Positions 14,301 through 26,654 of a stretch of DNA of 64,000 nt are shown here, piece after piece. Made by a program: the position numbers and the translations under genes. The number at the start of each line of letters is the position of its first letter. Within the stretch, counting starts at the first letter, position 1. Source of the DNA: Chrysomallon squamiferum (lineage: Eukaryota > Mollusca > Gastropoda > Neomphalida > Peltospiridae); NCBI GenBank assembly GCA_012295275.1, contig CM022672.1:4118443-4182442 (forward strand), read 5' to 3'. The notes beneath the pieces were generated by a model, which made no database searches, was not told the origin of the DNA, and saw only the letters and a program-made list of their open reading frames with translations.

Positions 14301-17300
14301 AAGAAATTTATGATTTGAGGGACATTAAGAGAACACTTACTGACAAAATATCAGTTATGGAAAGAGAACAGACAAATATTCTAGATAAATTGTATGAAAG
14401 TGAGAGACAGGAAGAAAATCTGTTGACAAGACTAAATGAGATTGAAAAACATGAACAGGAACTAATGGAAAAACTATCAAAGAGTGAAGAGAAAGAAAAA
14501 GAGCTGATCACAAAGGTCAACAACATGGAAACCAATGAAAAAGAACTTGTGCATAATTTGAGCAGCAATGAATATGTGTTGAATGACAAAATTTCATCTT
14601 TGACAAAACAGCTGGAAGAATCCAAAAGCAAAAATGATTCACTCATGACTGAACTAAAGAAGAATGAATTACAGATTCAGCAGTATTTGCTAAATATCAA
14701 ACAACTTGAAACCAAAGAAAAAGATCTAACTGATCATTTGAAGAGACTAGAAGAATCTAGAAACAACACAGCTCTACAGTTAGAAAACAAAATTAAAATC
14801 TACGAACAGGAACTGATGAACAGGAAGTCAAGAATTACTGAGCTGGAACAAAAAGAAGAAAGTTCAAAAACAAAAATGACTGAACTAGCAGACAAGTGCC
14901 AACAGCTGGCAGTTTTAGAAAAAGAAAAGACAGCTTTACAGTGTCGTTTGGACGAGTTAGAGTCAGTGAAACAAGAACTGGAGAACAAAATTAACACGCT
15001 TGAGACAAACCTGACAGATTTGGAAGAAACTAATAAAAATTCTGAGAAGAGGATTTTATCTCTTGAAAAGATTTTGTTGGAGTATGAGGAAACTGTAGCA
15101 GAAAATGACAATCAAATAGAAAACCTGAAATGTGAGAATAAGGAGTTTTCAGAAAAGTGTTCTGAGTTGGAAAGTACTTTAGTTAATCGTGAAGCTGTGA
15201 TGAATCTTCTCAAAGGTCACATTTCTGATCTGAAAAAAGATGTGAATGTCAAAAGTGAACAGCTTGAAAGATTGGAAAATGAAGTTAAAAATATAAATGT
15301 TCAGTGTGAAAATGTACACATACTGAATACCTCAGTGGGCAGTGAAAAGAAAAATCTAGAAGAACAAAACTTACATCTTGAGAAAACACTTGACCAGGCC
15401 AAACAAGAAGTTCATAAGTATTCTGTTGAAAATTCAGACTTGCTGAAAAAGATCCTTCAGTTTAAAAACATAGTTAAAACAATGGAAGAAGAGAAAACAA
15501 ATTTCAGACAAGAGATTTTGAGCTGTCAAAATGAAAAGAAACTTCAAGAAGAGAAAATTAAAGGACTGGAACAAGAAAAAGCAAATTTTGAGGAACATAT
15601 TTTAAGCTGTCAAAAAGAAAATAAATATCTTGAAGAAAAAATTATGGAAATACGAAAAGAGAAAATAGATTTGGAGGATTTAATTCTAAGTTATCAAAAT
15701 GAAAAGAAACTTCTGAAGGAGAAAGTTCAAATGTTACAAAATGTAGAAACTGAAAAATCTGAACATTTAGAAAAGGACAAAACTGTCAGTGAGAAAATTC
15801 AGTCTTTGACTCGGAAAAACAGTGAATTACAGAGTAGTGTTAAAACATTACAACAGTCAAATGAGGAAATACTAGCAGCAGCAACTGATTATAGGAAGAA
15901 ATGTGATTCTTTGATTTTAGAAAACAGTAACCAGAAAATGAAAATCTCAGAACTCAAAAGTATTGGGGAGAATCTTGAAAAACAACTCAGTTCAGTTTCT
16001 GATAAAGAATTTGAAATCAAAGACTTGAAAATGAAAATAGATAATTATGAGATCCAGCTAGGTGAATTAACAAATTCCAAGTCTTCCATGGAAAAAGAAA
16101 TCAACAGGCTAAATTCTGTTATGCAGTCTCTAAAAACAGATAGAGAAGACTATCAGTCCAGCAGTAAGTACACTGATGAAGAAGTTAAAAAGATTGAGAA
16201 TGAACTGTGTTCAGTCTGGTCAGAAAATGAAACATTACGTCAATGTGTTAGTAATTTGGAATCTCAAAAGTGTGAGTTGGAGTCACAAATAAAACATCTT
16301 TCAATGGACATGGAATCAAAAGACAGTCAATTTAAAAGTTTATGTTGAAGATTTGAATAAAGTTCAGGCAGAAATGAAAGAAAAGACAGCAGCAAATGAA
16401 AGCAAATGCAGAGAACTGGAAAAAACAGTGACCACTCTAAAACATAATTGTTCTGCCTTGGAAAAGAAGAATGAACTCCTTCAGGTAAACCTTAATTTGA
16501 ATGTTTGTAAACAGCATAACTGAAACTTTATGTAGGATATATATATATCTATCAACATTTAAATGTAATTTTAAGACTATTTTTTGCAATCTAATTGATA
16601 TCTTATTATGAATGAATCTACTTTTACAATTAATTTTTAATTCAGTTTATAAGAATAATAAAGATAATAATGTGGAACTCTATGTGTTTAAATTATGATT
16701 TGAAAACATTTGTTGGACAGTAGTACAATTTTTTATTCAGAATATTTTTGTTTTCTAGGATGCAGAACAGCATTTAATGGACAGAGTTACAGAACTGGAA
16801 GAGATAGAACAGTCTCTGAGAAACAAGTGTGATCAGTTTAGAAACAGACTTGAATCTAAGACAACAAAAGATACCTCAACACAAACTGCTAGTCAAAGGG
16901 AGATCATTCCACAAAACTGTGATACTTGTGACACTGCCACAGACACATCAGACTTGAAAGACAATCCTTCAGTTTCCAGTGGAAGGAGAGTCTCCACGAT
17001 ATTTACAAGAGTCCAGGACCTAGAGGCTGAAAATCGTGAACTGTCTTCTAAACTTGCAGAACTGGAAGGAAGCAGAGAGCAGGTGAAACAGCTTAGAGAA
17101 AAGATCAGACTGCTAGAGGAATCTGAGGACAAATTGATGGAAAGAATCATGGAGCTGGAAGAAGGTGAAGAGAGAACAAGAGTGGAACTGGAAAGAATGA
17201 GAAGAAGCAGTGGAGCAGTGGGTGATCTTGAAGCTGAGCTGAGTAAATTGACAAAGTCTGAGACTGAATGGAAGAATAAGTGGAACTCAGTGGTGGAAGA

Positions 17301-20300
17301 CAAGTGTGCCCTGGATGAATCTTTGCATAAGTTGGAGCATGAGTTGAAGAGAGAAAAAGAAAACTGTGAGAAGTTGTTGCATGCAGAGAAAGATTGGAAA
17401 GAGAGATTGGATAAAACTGTTCAGCAGAAAGAATATTTTGAGAAACTGGTAAATGAGTTGACGAGTGAGCTTGAAGCAGAGAAACTGAATGTGAAAAATC
17501 TGGAGAAATCAGCTTTTGGCTTGGATGATGTTGTGAAAGAGAAGAATATGTTGGCAGCAAGAGTTGAAGAGTTGAAGTCTCATCTGAGCTTAGCAAGGAA
17601 ACAGCATGAAGATATGATTTCCAGACTAGAACAGCAGCAGAAAGACTATGATATCCAGTTGTCAATGCTTCAGGAAAAACATTCCAATTATGAAAAAACT
17701 ATTACTAATTTGCAAAAATCTAAAACAAAAATGGAAGACCAGGAAAAAAAATTGAAGGAAGAAATAAATCTTTTGGTAAGACGAGAGGCAGAATTGAAAT
17801 GTGAGATTCAGACCCTTGAGACTGAACTCACTGATGTCTGTGATAAGATGAAGATTTTGGAGGATGACAATTCTAGTCTTAAAAAGCAGTGCAGTGATCT
17901 TCAAAGGCAGTATAGAGATTCTGAGGAAAGGATGAAACAGCTGAATGTTGAGTTTGAACAACAGAAAATCAAGCCTCTTGCCAAAACTATTCTTCCCAAA
18001 ATTGGTGCAACATTCCTGACACAATCTGCTACCTCTCAGACAAGGGATGGGGTTACAAACCCTCATCAGTATGGTGCAATCAAAGCTGTGTCATCACTGA
18101 AACAACGTAGTAGTGCAATTAGCAGCTTGACACAGCCAGATTCAAATGAAAAAGGTGTACAATACAATATCAAATTAGAAAATGTTGTGAAGCAGCTGGA
18201 GAAGGATCTCACTGAAGTCAAAGACAAATGTGAAAGTCTTCAGGAAAAAGAAAAAGATTACAAAGAGAAAATTGCTGAATTGCAGAAACTTAATTCTGAA
18301 CTTGAGGAGAAATTACGCAGCTCATTACAACAAATATCACAATTACAAAATGGTGCTTCCAAATCTGATTCCAATAATTGTGTTCTTCCTACCCATACTC
18401 AACAGACTGACAAAGGTTTTGTTTCTGTGACTCATCTCAATGTTGTTAATTCACATGTGCTTCCAGTTAATCATAATTCTAGATATGCTCAAACCTCCCC
18501 GGTGCTTCCTCACAGAGGACCACCTCACAGTGGTCAGGTGCATGATTCTTCTCTTCAACACAGAATTCAAGAGCTTGAATCTAAACTACACACTGAAACA
18601 GAAAGAACTTTACATCTTGAAAAAGAACTTGAAATGGCCAGGAAAAAACAAAATAGGTAAGTAATATATTTAAATTAAAATAAGACAAAATTTATCTAGG
18701 GCATGAATGTTTTAATAACTTTTTTTTTTTTTTTCATTTCCTTCTTTTCTTCTTATAACACCCAGGTTTTACTAGTTCTTGTAGCATGATTAAATAGTTT
18801 ATCACTGAATATTTTGATACTTCAGATAATTTAATTTGTGTTGGAACATTAAGAATTTTCACTGCATCTTTAAGAAAAGCCAGAAAAATTTTACATTATT
18901 GAATTTAAAATATCTTATCCAAATTATTCAGATTATATGTTATCAGTCTGTACAACACTATAAGACTGGTATTTTAGTTGTTGCGTATGGTTAAAAAAAA
19001 TCAGATTGGGCTTGCATGGTGATATTTTGCTTAAGTACATTTTTCAATAATTGACATCAGCTTTAAAATACACCACACTATTCCTTTTAATATCTTTTTA
19101 TTGTATCTGATTCTGAAGAGTTTTTCAGCTCATTTTGTACTTAAGCTTAGGACAGCAAACAAATTAATATTAAGTCCAACATGATTGTTTCCAAAATAGA
19201 TTGTTTCCATCAATAGCACTAAAGAATTTTACACCTCGCTGGCAATTTTTAAAGTAACTTTGCCTTCAGTATCAAAACAGATGACAACATTGATATCTGC
19301 AGTCATTTCTACCTGGTAACCAATTATTGATTATCCAATACAAAAACAAAACAAAAATCCTTTTAATTAATTTCCTCTATGACTGTTGAGGAAAATAAAA
19401 TTAGAAGCTTACATTGGCAAAGTATTTGCTGAGTATCTGACATCTCCTTTCCACTGAATGGACTGATCCTGGTCAATAAAAAGATTGTATGTTAACTCTT
19501 CAGATATATCTGGTATAATAGTATAATCCTTCAATGGGGGTGGTAAATACTTTGACCTCTGTTTGCCTATCCTAATCCTTTAAGGAGAATTTGTAAGCCC
19601 GTCAGAACTAATAAAGTTGTGGTCAAAGAATGTTTATGTGTATTATATGCCAAACAATGATTTTATTTTTTTGTTGTTTTTGTTTTGTTTTGTTACTATT
19701 TACTATTTAGTTTATTTAGTTGTATAGATACATTTTGGAATGTTTGAAATTTTTGTATTAGGTTAATTTCATTAAATAAAATGTTATCTGTATGTGTATA
19801 TGTAAAACTGTATATATTTTTGTATACATGTGATATATCTGCATTTGTGTGTGACTAGTAATACTGTGCATGTCTGTCTGTCTGTGTTCATCTGTTTCTC
19901 TTTTATAAACCAATATTTTTGTTGTCAGTCACTAATACACATAATAATGACAAATTTAAATATATGTTTTAAAGCTGTATATATATATATATATATATGG
20001 GGGTGTGTATACACCATGGATGTGGTATGTTTTGTGTCTGTGTATAAATCCTCTGCATAAGTCACTACATGTACATACAGAATTGTGTGTATATGTGTAT
20101 ATGCTGTTATGTTTCTAAAAAAAAAAATGTTTATTGTCCTCTATGTTTTTATTTGCATTCTATTAGAACAACAGTTTTGCACTGTCAGCTATAAACCTGT
20201 TGTACACTTTTTAAATAAGAGTTAGCTTTAAGACAAGCATGACCTGACGTGTTGTTCTACTGGAGTTCCTCACATTCCATGACATATTATTGGTTTTATC

Positions 20301-23300
20301 TGGCCTGGCAGCGTCAACTCATCAATAATTGATCCTTATTATTATCTGGAATCACCAGCACCACATCTGCCAGTATTTGTGTCAGTGTGTATACATGGCA
20401 TAAAGTGGTCAGTCAGCTTTGGATAGTGTTTTTACCTGCATTCAGGTGAATAATGTGTTGTTGATTTTTATTGCAGAATACGTATATCAAAGTCATTTCA
20501 TATATGGACTAGATTCATTTTGTTTGTTCTTGTTTACCGAAATAACATTAATGTATATTGGCTGCATGAACATGGGTTGTGTTATTTTTATCTGAACTCA
20601 ATTAATGTGGTTTTTGGGGGGGCTTTTTCTACCTGAATTAATATAAATTTCTTATCTGACTTCTAGTAAATTAAAGGTAATTTATACAGGGACTAGATTA
20701 TCTGTTGTTTATCTAAAATGAGTAAGATGTGTATTTCTTTCCTGAGTTCAGGTAAGTTACTCCAGCATATCAAATGTTATACTTAGAGCAGATTAAATTT
20801 TGTTACCTAAATACAAATTTGTTTCTTACCTAAATTGTGTGTATTACAGGTGTTTTAAATCAAAGTATATTGTTTGGTTTTGGTTATAGATAATAATGGA
20901 TGGATTTTAGATTTTTGTGTTTACTTTGAATCCTATCTGTCTTGTTGGGAGTAGATGTTTTGGAAGACAGAATAATTAAGATATGTTAAAGATTGTTTTT
21001 TATGAACAGACTATGCCTGACTGATGTTTGTAACATATATATGTATCAAATGTTGTAGATAAAGTTCATTGTGTGTAGTGCTAACAAATGTTACAGATAT
21101 AAGATAATGTGTTCATAATTTTATTAAATTACCATTTCCTTGGATCACTAGTATGTATCTTTTCTTATCTCTAATAGTTCATAAGATATTGGATACGTTA
21201 CTTTGTTGTGACTAAATATGACAGTTTCTCTGTATATAATACAGGATTTAACATTACTTGACTGTCATATTCATAATTACTTTATTGTCTGCTATGACAT
21301 TACTGACATTAATGTAGATATTCTGTTGTTAACCAAGCTTGGATATAGGATAACATGCGTATTAAAACTAGTCTATTATATTTAGAATTATAAACAGATC
21401 TAAATACTGATGATATATGTAACTTATATTAATCAAGATATTAACATCATAAATTATAATAAAAGTTTAATTATCTATAAATTATAATTAGCCAGAGTCA
21501 TAAATTGTGTGATAATTGTAATTTGCAATTGAGGTTAAAGGCATTTCAGAGGTTATTACAGCTGAATTAAATTTGAACAGTATAAAAAATTGTTAAATTC
21601 TTACTTAATAACTGGATACAGTCCCAATTAGTTTTCAGCATATACAGCAGACTATTTCAAACAAATCCATGTTGACAAAGTGTAAATACTTACCTCTGAA
21701 ATATTAACATCAAGTACTTAAGTGTTGCATTGTGGTTAAATGGCTATAAGATGTGTGTGAAAGGTGGGCAGTATATTAGGTACAACAGTACAGTACAACC
21801 CACTTATAATATTCCCTTATATAACATTCTGTTATAGGTTGTGCCGCAGTAACATTTCTTGCAATACATATCTTGTTTTAACACATTTTGTTATAAATTG
21901 TCCTGTTCCACAACTGGTGTAACAAAGCCTGTGGTATGTAATATCGTGTCTGTCTATATAAATATCTCATTGTGTAGCAGTAGCAGGTTTCCTTTTTCAT
22001 CTTCATAGTTCTTAACAATATAAAACAAGGTACTAATAGAGATTTAAAAATGTGTTAAAGTATGTAATCCAATAGTTACAACATTCAAAACATATCCTAT
22101 TTAAATATTACTTTATATTTGTATATATATCCTGTTTTAACATAACTTTTTACGGTTATCCCAAGTATTGCTGTTATTTTGTATTATATGTTTGCAGTTT
22201 TGTGAATTCAGTAATGCAATCATCTATTCAATTTATTCCATGCATGTGATCAGATAATTTTTTATTGGATGACAAATGTTATGTTATTACCGAGTTCCAC
22301 TGTATTTCCACTGATTATCTTGTCTGACAGGCAGAGTTAAGTTTAAATGGAGTATTAAATATCATTTTGGTATGTTAACAAGTTGGAGCTGCGCCAAAAA
22401 CTTTTGATGGCTTTTGTCTTGTTGTTTAAGTCATTCAGAAATAAAAAGGCAGTAGAATAATGGAAAGAAGAAAAAATGTGTTTGTATGTTTATCCTTCAG
22501 TGGTTGTTTACGTACATAGATCCATCTAGTGTATATTGTATCTGTGCATGTATATGAGCGTGTGTTAGAACACAAATATATCTGCATCTGTTTTAGGTCT
22601 TAATATAAATCCATTATATTCTTAATTTATAAATTATTCAAAAATACTGTTATTTATATAAAAGAAAAAAGAATGATTGATGCTACTCAGTACTTTAAGT
22701 TATGAAATAAATTGACATTATCCTGAATGTAATTAAATGTATTCTTTATAGAATCAGCAAAATGAATAAACATCTGGCAGTAGTACAGTAGTAATATCAG
22801 TTTATCATTATTATTAAATTATTATTACTAATTCCATTAGTATACATTACTGTTACTACTACAACTGACACCATCATCAGTTTATCAAACATTTAAAAAT
22901 GTTATTCTTCTTTCACCAGTTTAACTCAGCAAATCATAGACCATGAACAAACAGAACAACAGCTGAAAAAGAAATTGCTAGAGCTTCAACAAAAGGCAAA
23001 AGATCTGACAGAGAAAGTTGCATTAGCTGAGAAAGCTTTGACTTCAGTCAGTTGTGATGGAGACCACAACCACTTCTTGTCAAGGATCAAACAGCTGGAA
23101 TCTAGACAGACAGCAAATGCCACTGAGGATGAGCAATCTGTGAAACCTCTGAAGCTGAAAATTGAATCCTTTGAACAGAAGAGTCTAAAGCAGCAGCAGT
23201 CATCAGTGAAACAGAAAAAAGCAGCCATGTTGGACAAACCAGAAGACATTTTGATGCAGCAGATTAAGGAGCTGGAGAGACTGGAGAAACATCACAAGCA

Positions 23301-24776
23301 ACAGGTGGGTGCTGGTGGTTAATATTTATGGATGGTGTGTTTATGGATAAAAAGATGTCAGGGAAAATGTGGAAAATGTGTCTATCTCTATATTAAATGT
23401 TACAGCTGTTTTATAAAAATAAAAGTGTCTGCTATTAAATGAGTGCTTATTAATCATTTCATTAATTATAATGGAGCATTTAGTTATCTATTTATTTAAA
23501 TATTAGCTAGATGTTGATATCTTTTAGATTAATGATCTGGAAATGGACAGGGAGAGACTTCATGAGATAGCAAGGAAAGACAAATCTCTTATTCATGAGC
23601 AGAATGTCCGCATTCGTGAGCTTCAGCTGAGTGAGAAAGTTCTTCGTGAACAGGTCACAAACTTAGAGCAGTCTGAAAGATCTTTGTATTGCAAATGTGA
23701 ACAACTGGAATCTCAAATTTCTAAGATGGAAGATCGTATTCATGAGTTAAATGTCCATGAACGAAGACTCAGAGACCTGGTAAAGAAACTCAAATTAGAT
23801 GAAGAACTTTGGTTAGCCAAATCTGAAAATATGGAACTCACAGTGGAGGAGTTGTCAGCTTCTGAGGCTAATTTGAAAGCCAGACTCCAAGAACTTGCTG
23901 AAGAAAAGTTTGGTCTGGCAGAGAAAGCCAATTATCTAGATGCTCGAATCAAGGAGCTGGAGATGTCAGAAACAGCATTGTTCCAAAGAGTTAAAAACTA
24001 TGAACACTTCGAGGAAACACTCAAGAATCAGTTCTCACAGCTGGAAAATGCTAAAGCAGCAGCTCAGAGCAAAGTGTCGGAGTTGGACATGATGAATATG
24101 GACATGTCTCAGAGATACCAAAGAGCTGTGGAAGAGAATGCTGTGTTCCTCAAACATGTCCAGGAACAGCAGGGTTTGGTCCAGGATCTTAGCAGACAGC
24201 TGATGGTTGTCAAGGACAGTGAGCTGTGTCTGAAGCAGAGGGTTGAAGGGTTGGAGAAGAGTGAGACAGCATTGCAGAAACGAGTGAAGGAGTATGAGTT
24301 GAGGGAGATAGATTATCAGTCATGTCTTCATGAACTGAGACAGTCTGAGCTTATCCTGAAAGATCGGGTGAACACGTTACAGCGCAATGAGAGTAAGATG
24401 AAGTACAGAATACAGGAGTTAGAGGGCAGTGGCTGGCAGGTATTTATTCCATTTTTATTGTTTTTACTGACTGATTTGATTTGATCTTCTAAAAATATTT
24501 ATTAAAAACTTTTAGAATTACTTAAAATAATTCATTATTATTGTCTTTTTATTAGTTTTGATAACTTTTTTTGCATAAAATTTTCATTTTGATTATAACA
24601 GTTCTTATTCATTCATTCACTTATATATTTTCTTATAATACTGATTATTGTAAATATTATCTATAAGCATTTTTATGTCCATTCTTCTTCTTTATTTTTT
24701 TTTAATTTTAATTTTAATTTTTCTGATATCTTTATGATATTATTATTCTTAATTGAAAACATTTTATAAACTTTCC

Positions 24777-24817
<41 letters not shown>

Positions 24818-26614
24818 TCAGCTGACAGGTAACAAAGAAGCCATGCCACAGAAACTGGAAGAGTATCAGAAACGGATACAAGTTTTACAGAGGCAGATTG
24901 AACATCTACAGGAAAGAGGTCACCTACGACTGAGTATTTCTGATGACAGTGACGTCATCAAGGTGCCAAGGACAGAGTTTGAGAAGATGGAGACGAAGGT
25001 GGCTCTACTTGACGATGCAGAGGTGCAGATTGATGAGCTTCAGAAAGTGAATGCTCATCTTAAAGATACTGTATCTCAGCTACGTCAGGGCAAGGCAAGT
25101 TATTATTAACAGTCTGTTTTACATAACAACTTATTTAAAATCTAATACATCCCGAAGCTAATGTATGACAAAAACATATTTAAGCTTACAATTTGTTTCA
25201 AATCGAAGATTAATACTGATCTTAAAGACACCATAGTTTAGATTTGTTTTGACAAAATTTATTTATTTTTAGTGTCCTTTGTATTAAGGATGAACATTCA
25301 TCATAATCATTACATATCCAGTTTAGTGTTAATTTAAACAGTCTGTTTTTACTGAAAGGTGAACACTGACTGAGAAAAAGATGTAATTTTTGAGTTTCTG
25401 TTTGTAACATAAATTTTTATCTTGCAAATGCTGTGTCATTTTTATCAAATCAAGGAGTCTTAGCCTTTAGCTTATTATTTTATTTGATACAAAATAGCAA
25501 TATTTTTATTTTGTTTCAAAACTGATACTGAGTTGTAAACAAGGTGTTTTATAACTGGTGATTTGCAGGATGTGTGTGGTCATGAGGTGGAACTAGAAGC
25601 TCTTACACAGACGACTGCAGTCGTATCAAGAGCTGGTGCAGAGACTGAAGCAGAACCTCTCCAAGGAGCAGGTTACCTCTTTGTGGGCATCTGATTCAGG
25701 TTAGAATTAACTCCCTTCCTCATTCTAACTATTAATTTAAAAAATTTTAATTTATATAGTTTGAAACAGATTCTGTGTTTAAAAAAGTTTTATTTGAAAT
25801 CGCAGCAATTCATTATCAAAGATTTAATATGTTCAATAAAATATTTGTAAAAAGAGTAATAGCTGTGCTGAACAGTAATTTTTAACATTTCATAATTATT
25901 CATAGGAAGGAGCCCATTGGATGCTGGGAATTTCAAATATTCAAAGCAGAGTAATACAAACATTAAAATCAATATTTCACTGAAAGTAATTTCATTCAGT
26001 TTCACTAGGACTTCTAACATCACACTGATTTGTGTTAAGAAACTGACTTTAGCTCCATGATTGTGTGTGCTCACCTGAATTATCATGGGACCTGGGTAGT
26101 TTTTCTTCAATGCATCCACCTACCTACATCTTAACCCAGCCATCTAGTCATCATTTCCTGGAATAACAAATAAATAATCCCTTTCTGCTGATCTGTAAGA
26201 ATATATCAACATACAACAGTAGCAGTATTTCTCTAAATTACAATTATTATTATTTTTTTTTTTTTTTTTAAATTCATGATTGATGATTATTAAAATGATT
26301 GAGATGGTGTTTTTGCCCATCAGCCTGGTTCAGATTTTTAAACTTTCAGTCTTACTAAAATTGATTAAAAATCTAGACAGTTATGTCTGCTGTTGTGTAC
26401 AATGTTTAGAGTGTGTTATAAATACAATCAATTTATATATATAGACTTTTCTGTATACCTGTATATGTGTTATAACTATTCTGGTCCCAGGTGTTGTACA
26501 TCAGCTGGTGTTAACTCTTTATAGGCTAAGCTGTCTGTCAGTAACAGAGTTGTATTTATTCACATTTGTATTTGTAAATTTTTTAATAGGTTGTTTTTTC
26601 TCCTGTGTATCTGT

Positions 26615-26654
<40 letters not shown>

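Noticed and set aside
16330-16350. Programmed ribosomal frameshift at exon 5
   Set aside because: The needed shift is +1, no slippery heptamer is in register, and similar one-base breaks occur in A-runs elsewhere in the gene. A sequence error explains all of them more simply.
17147-17665. 172-codon minus-strand open frame rich in Ser and Leu
   Set aside because: It is the antisense shadow of the Lys/Glu-rich coil of exon 6; the complement of such codons has few stops. The same holds for the minus-strand frames at 14308-14646, 14800-15111, 16893-17303 and 30659-31066.
25790-26119. 109-codon minus-strand open frame in intron 10
   Set aside because: No recognisable domain, no splice or composition support, and it lies inside the intron of an opposite-strand gene.
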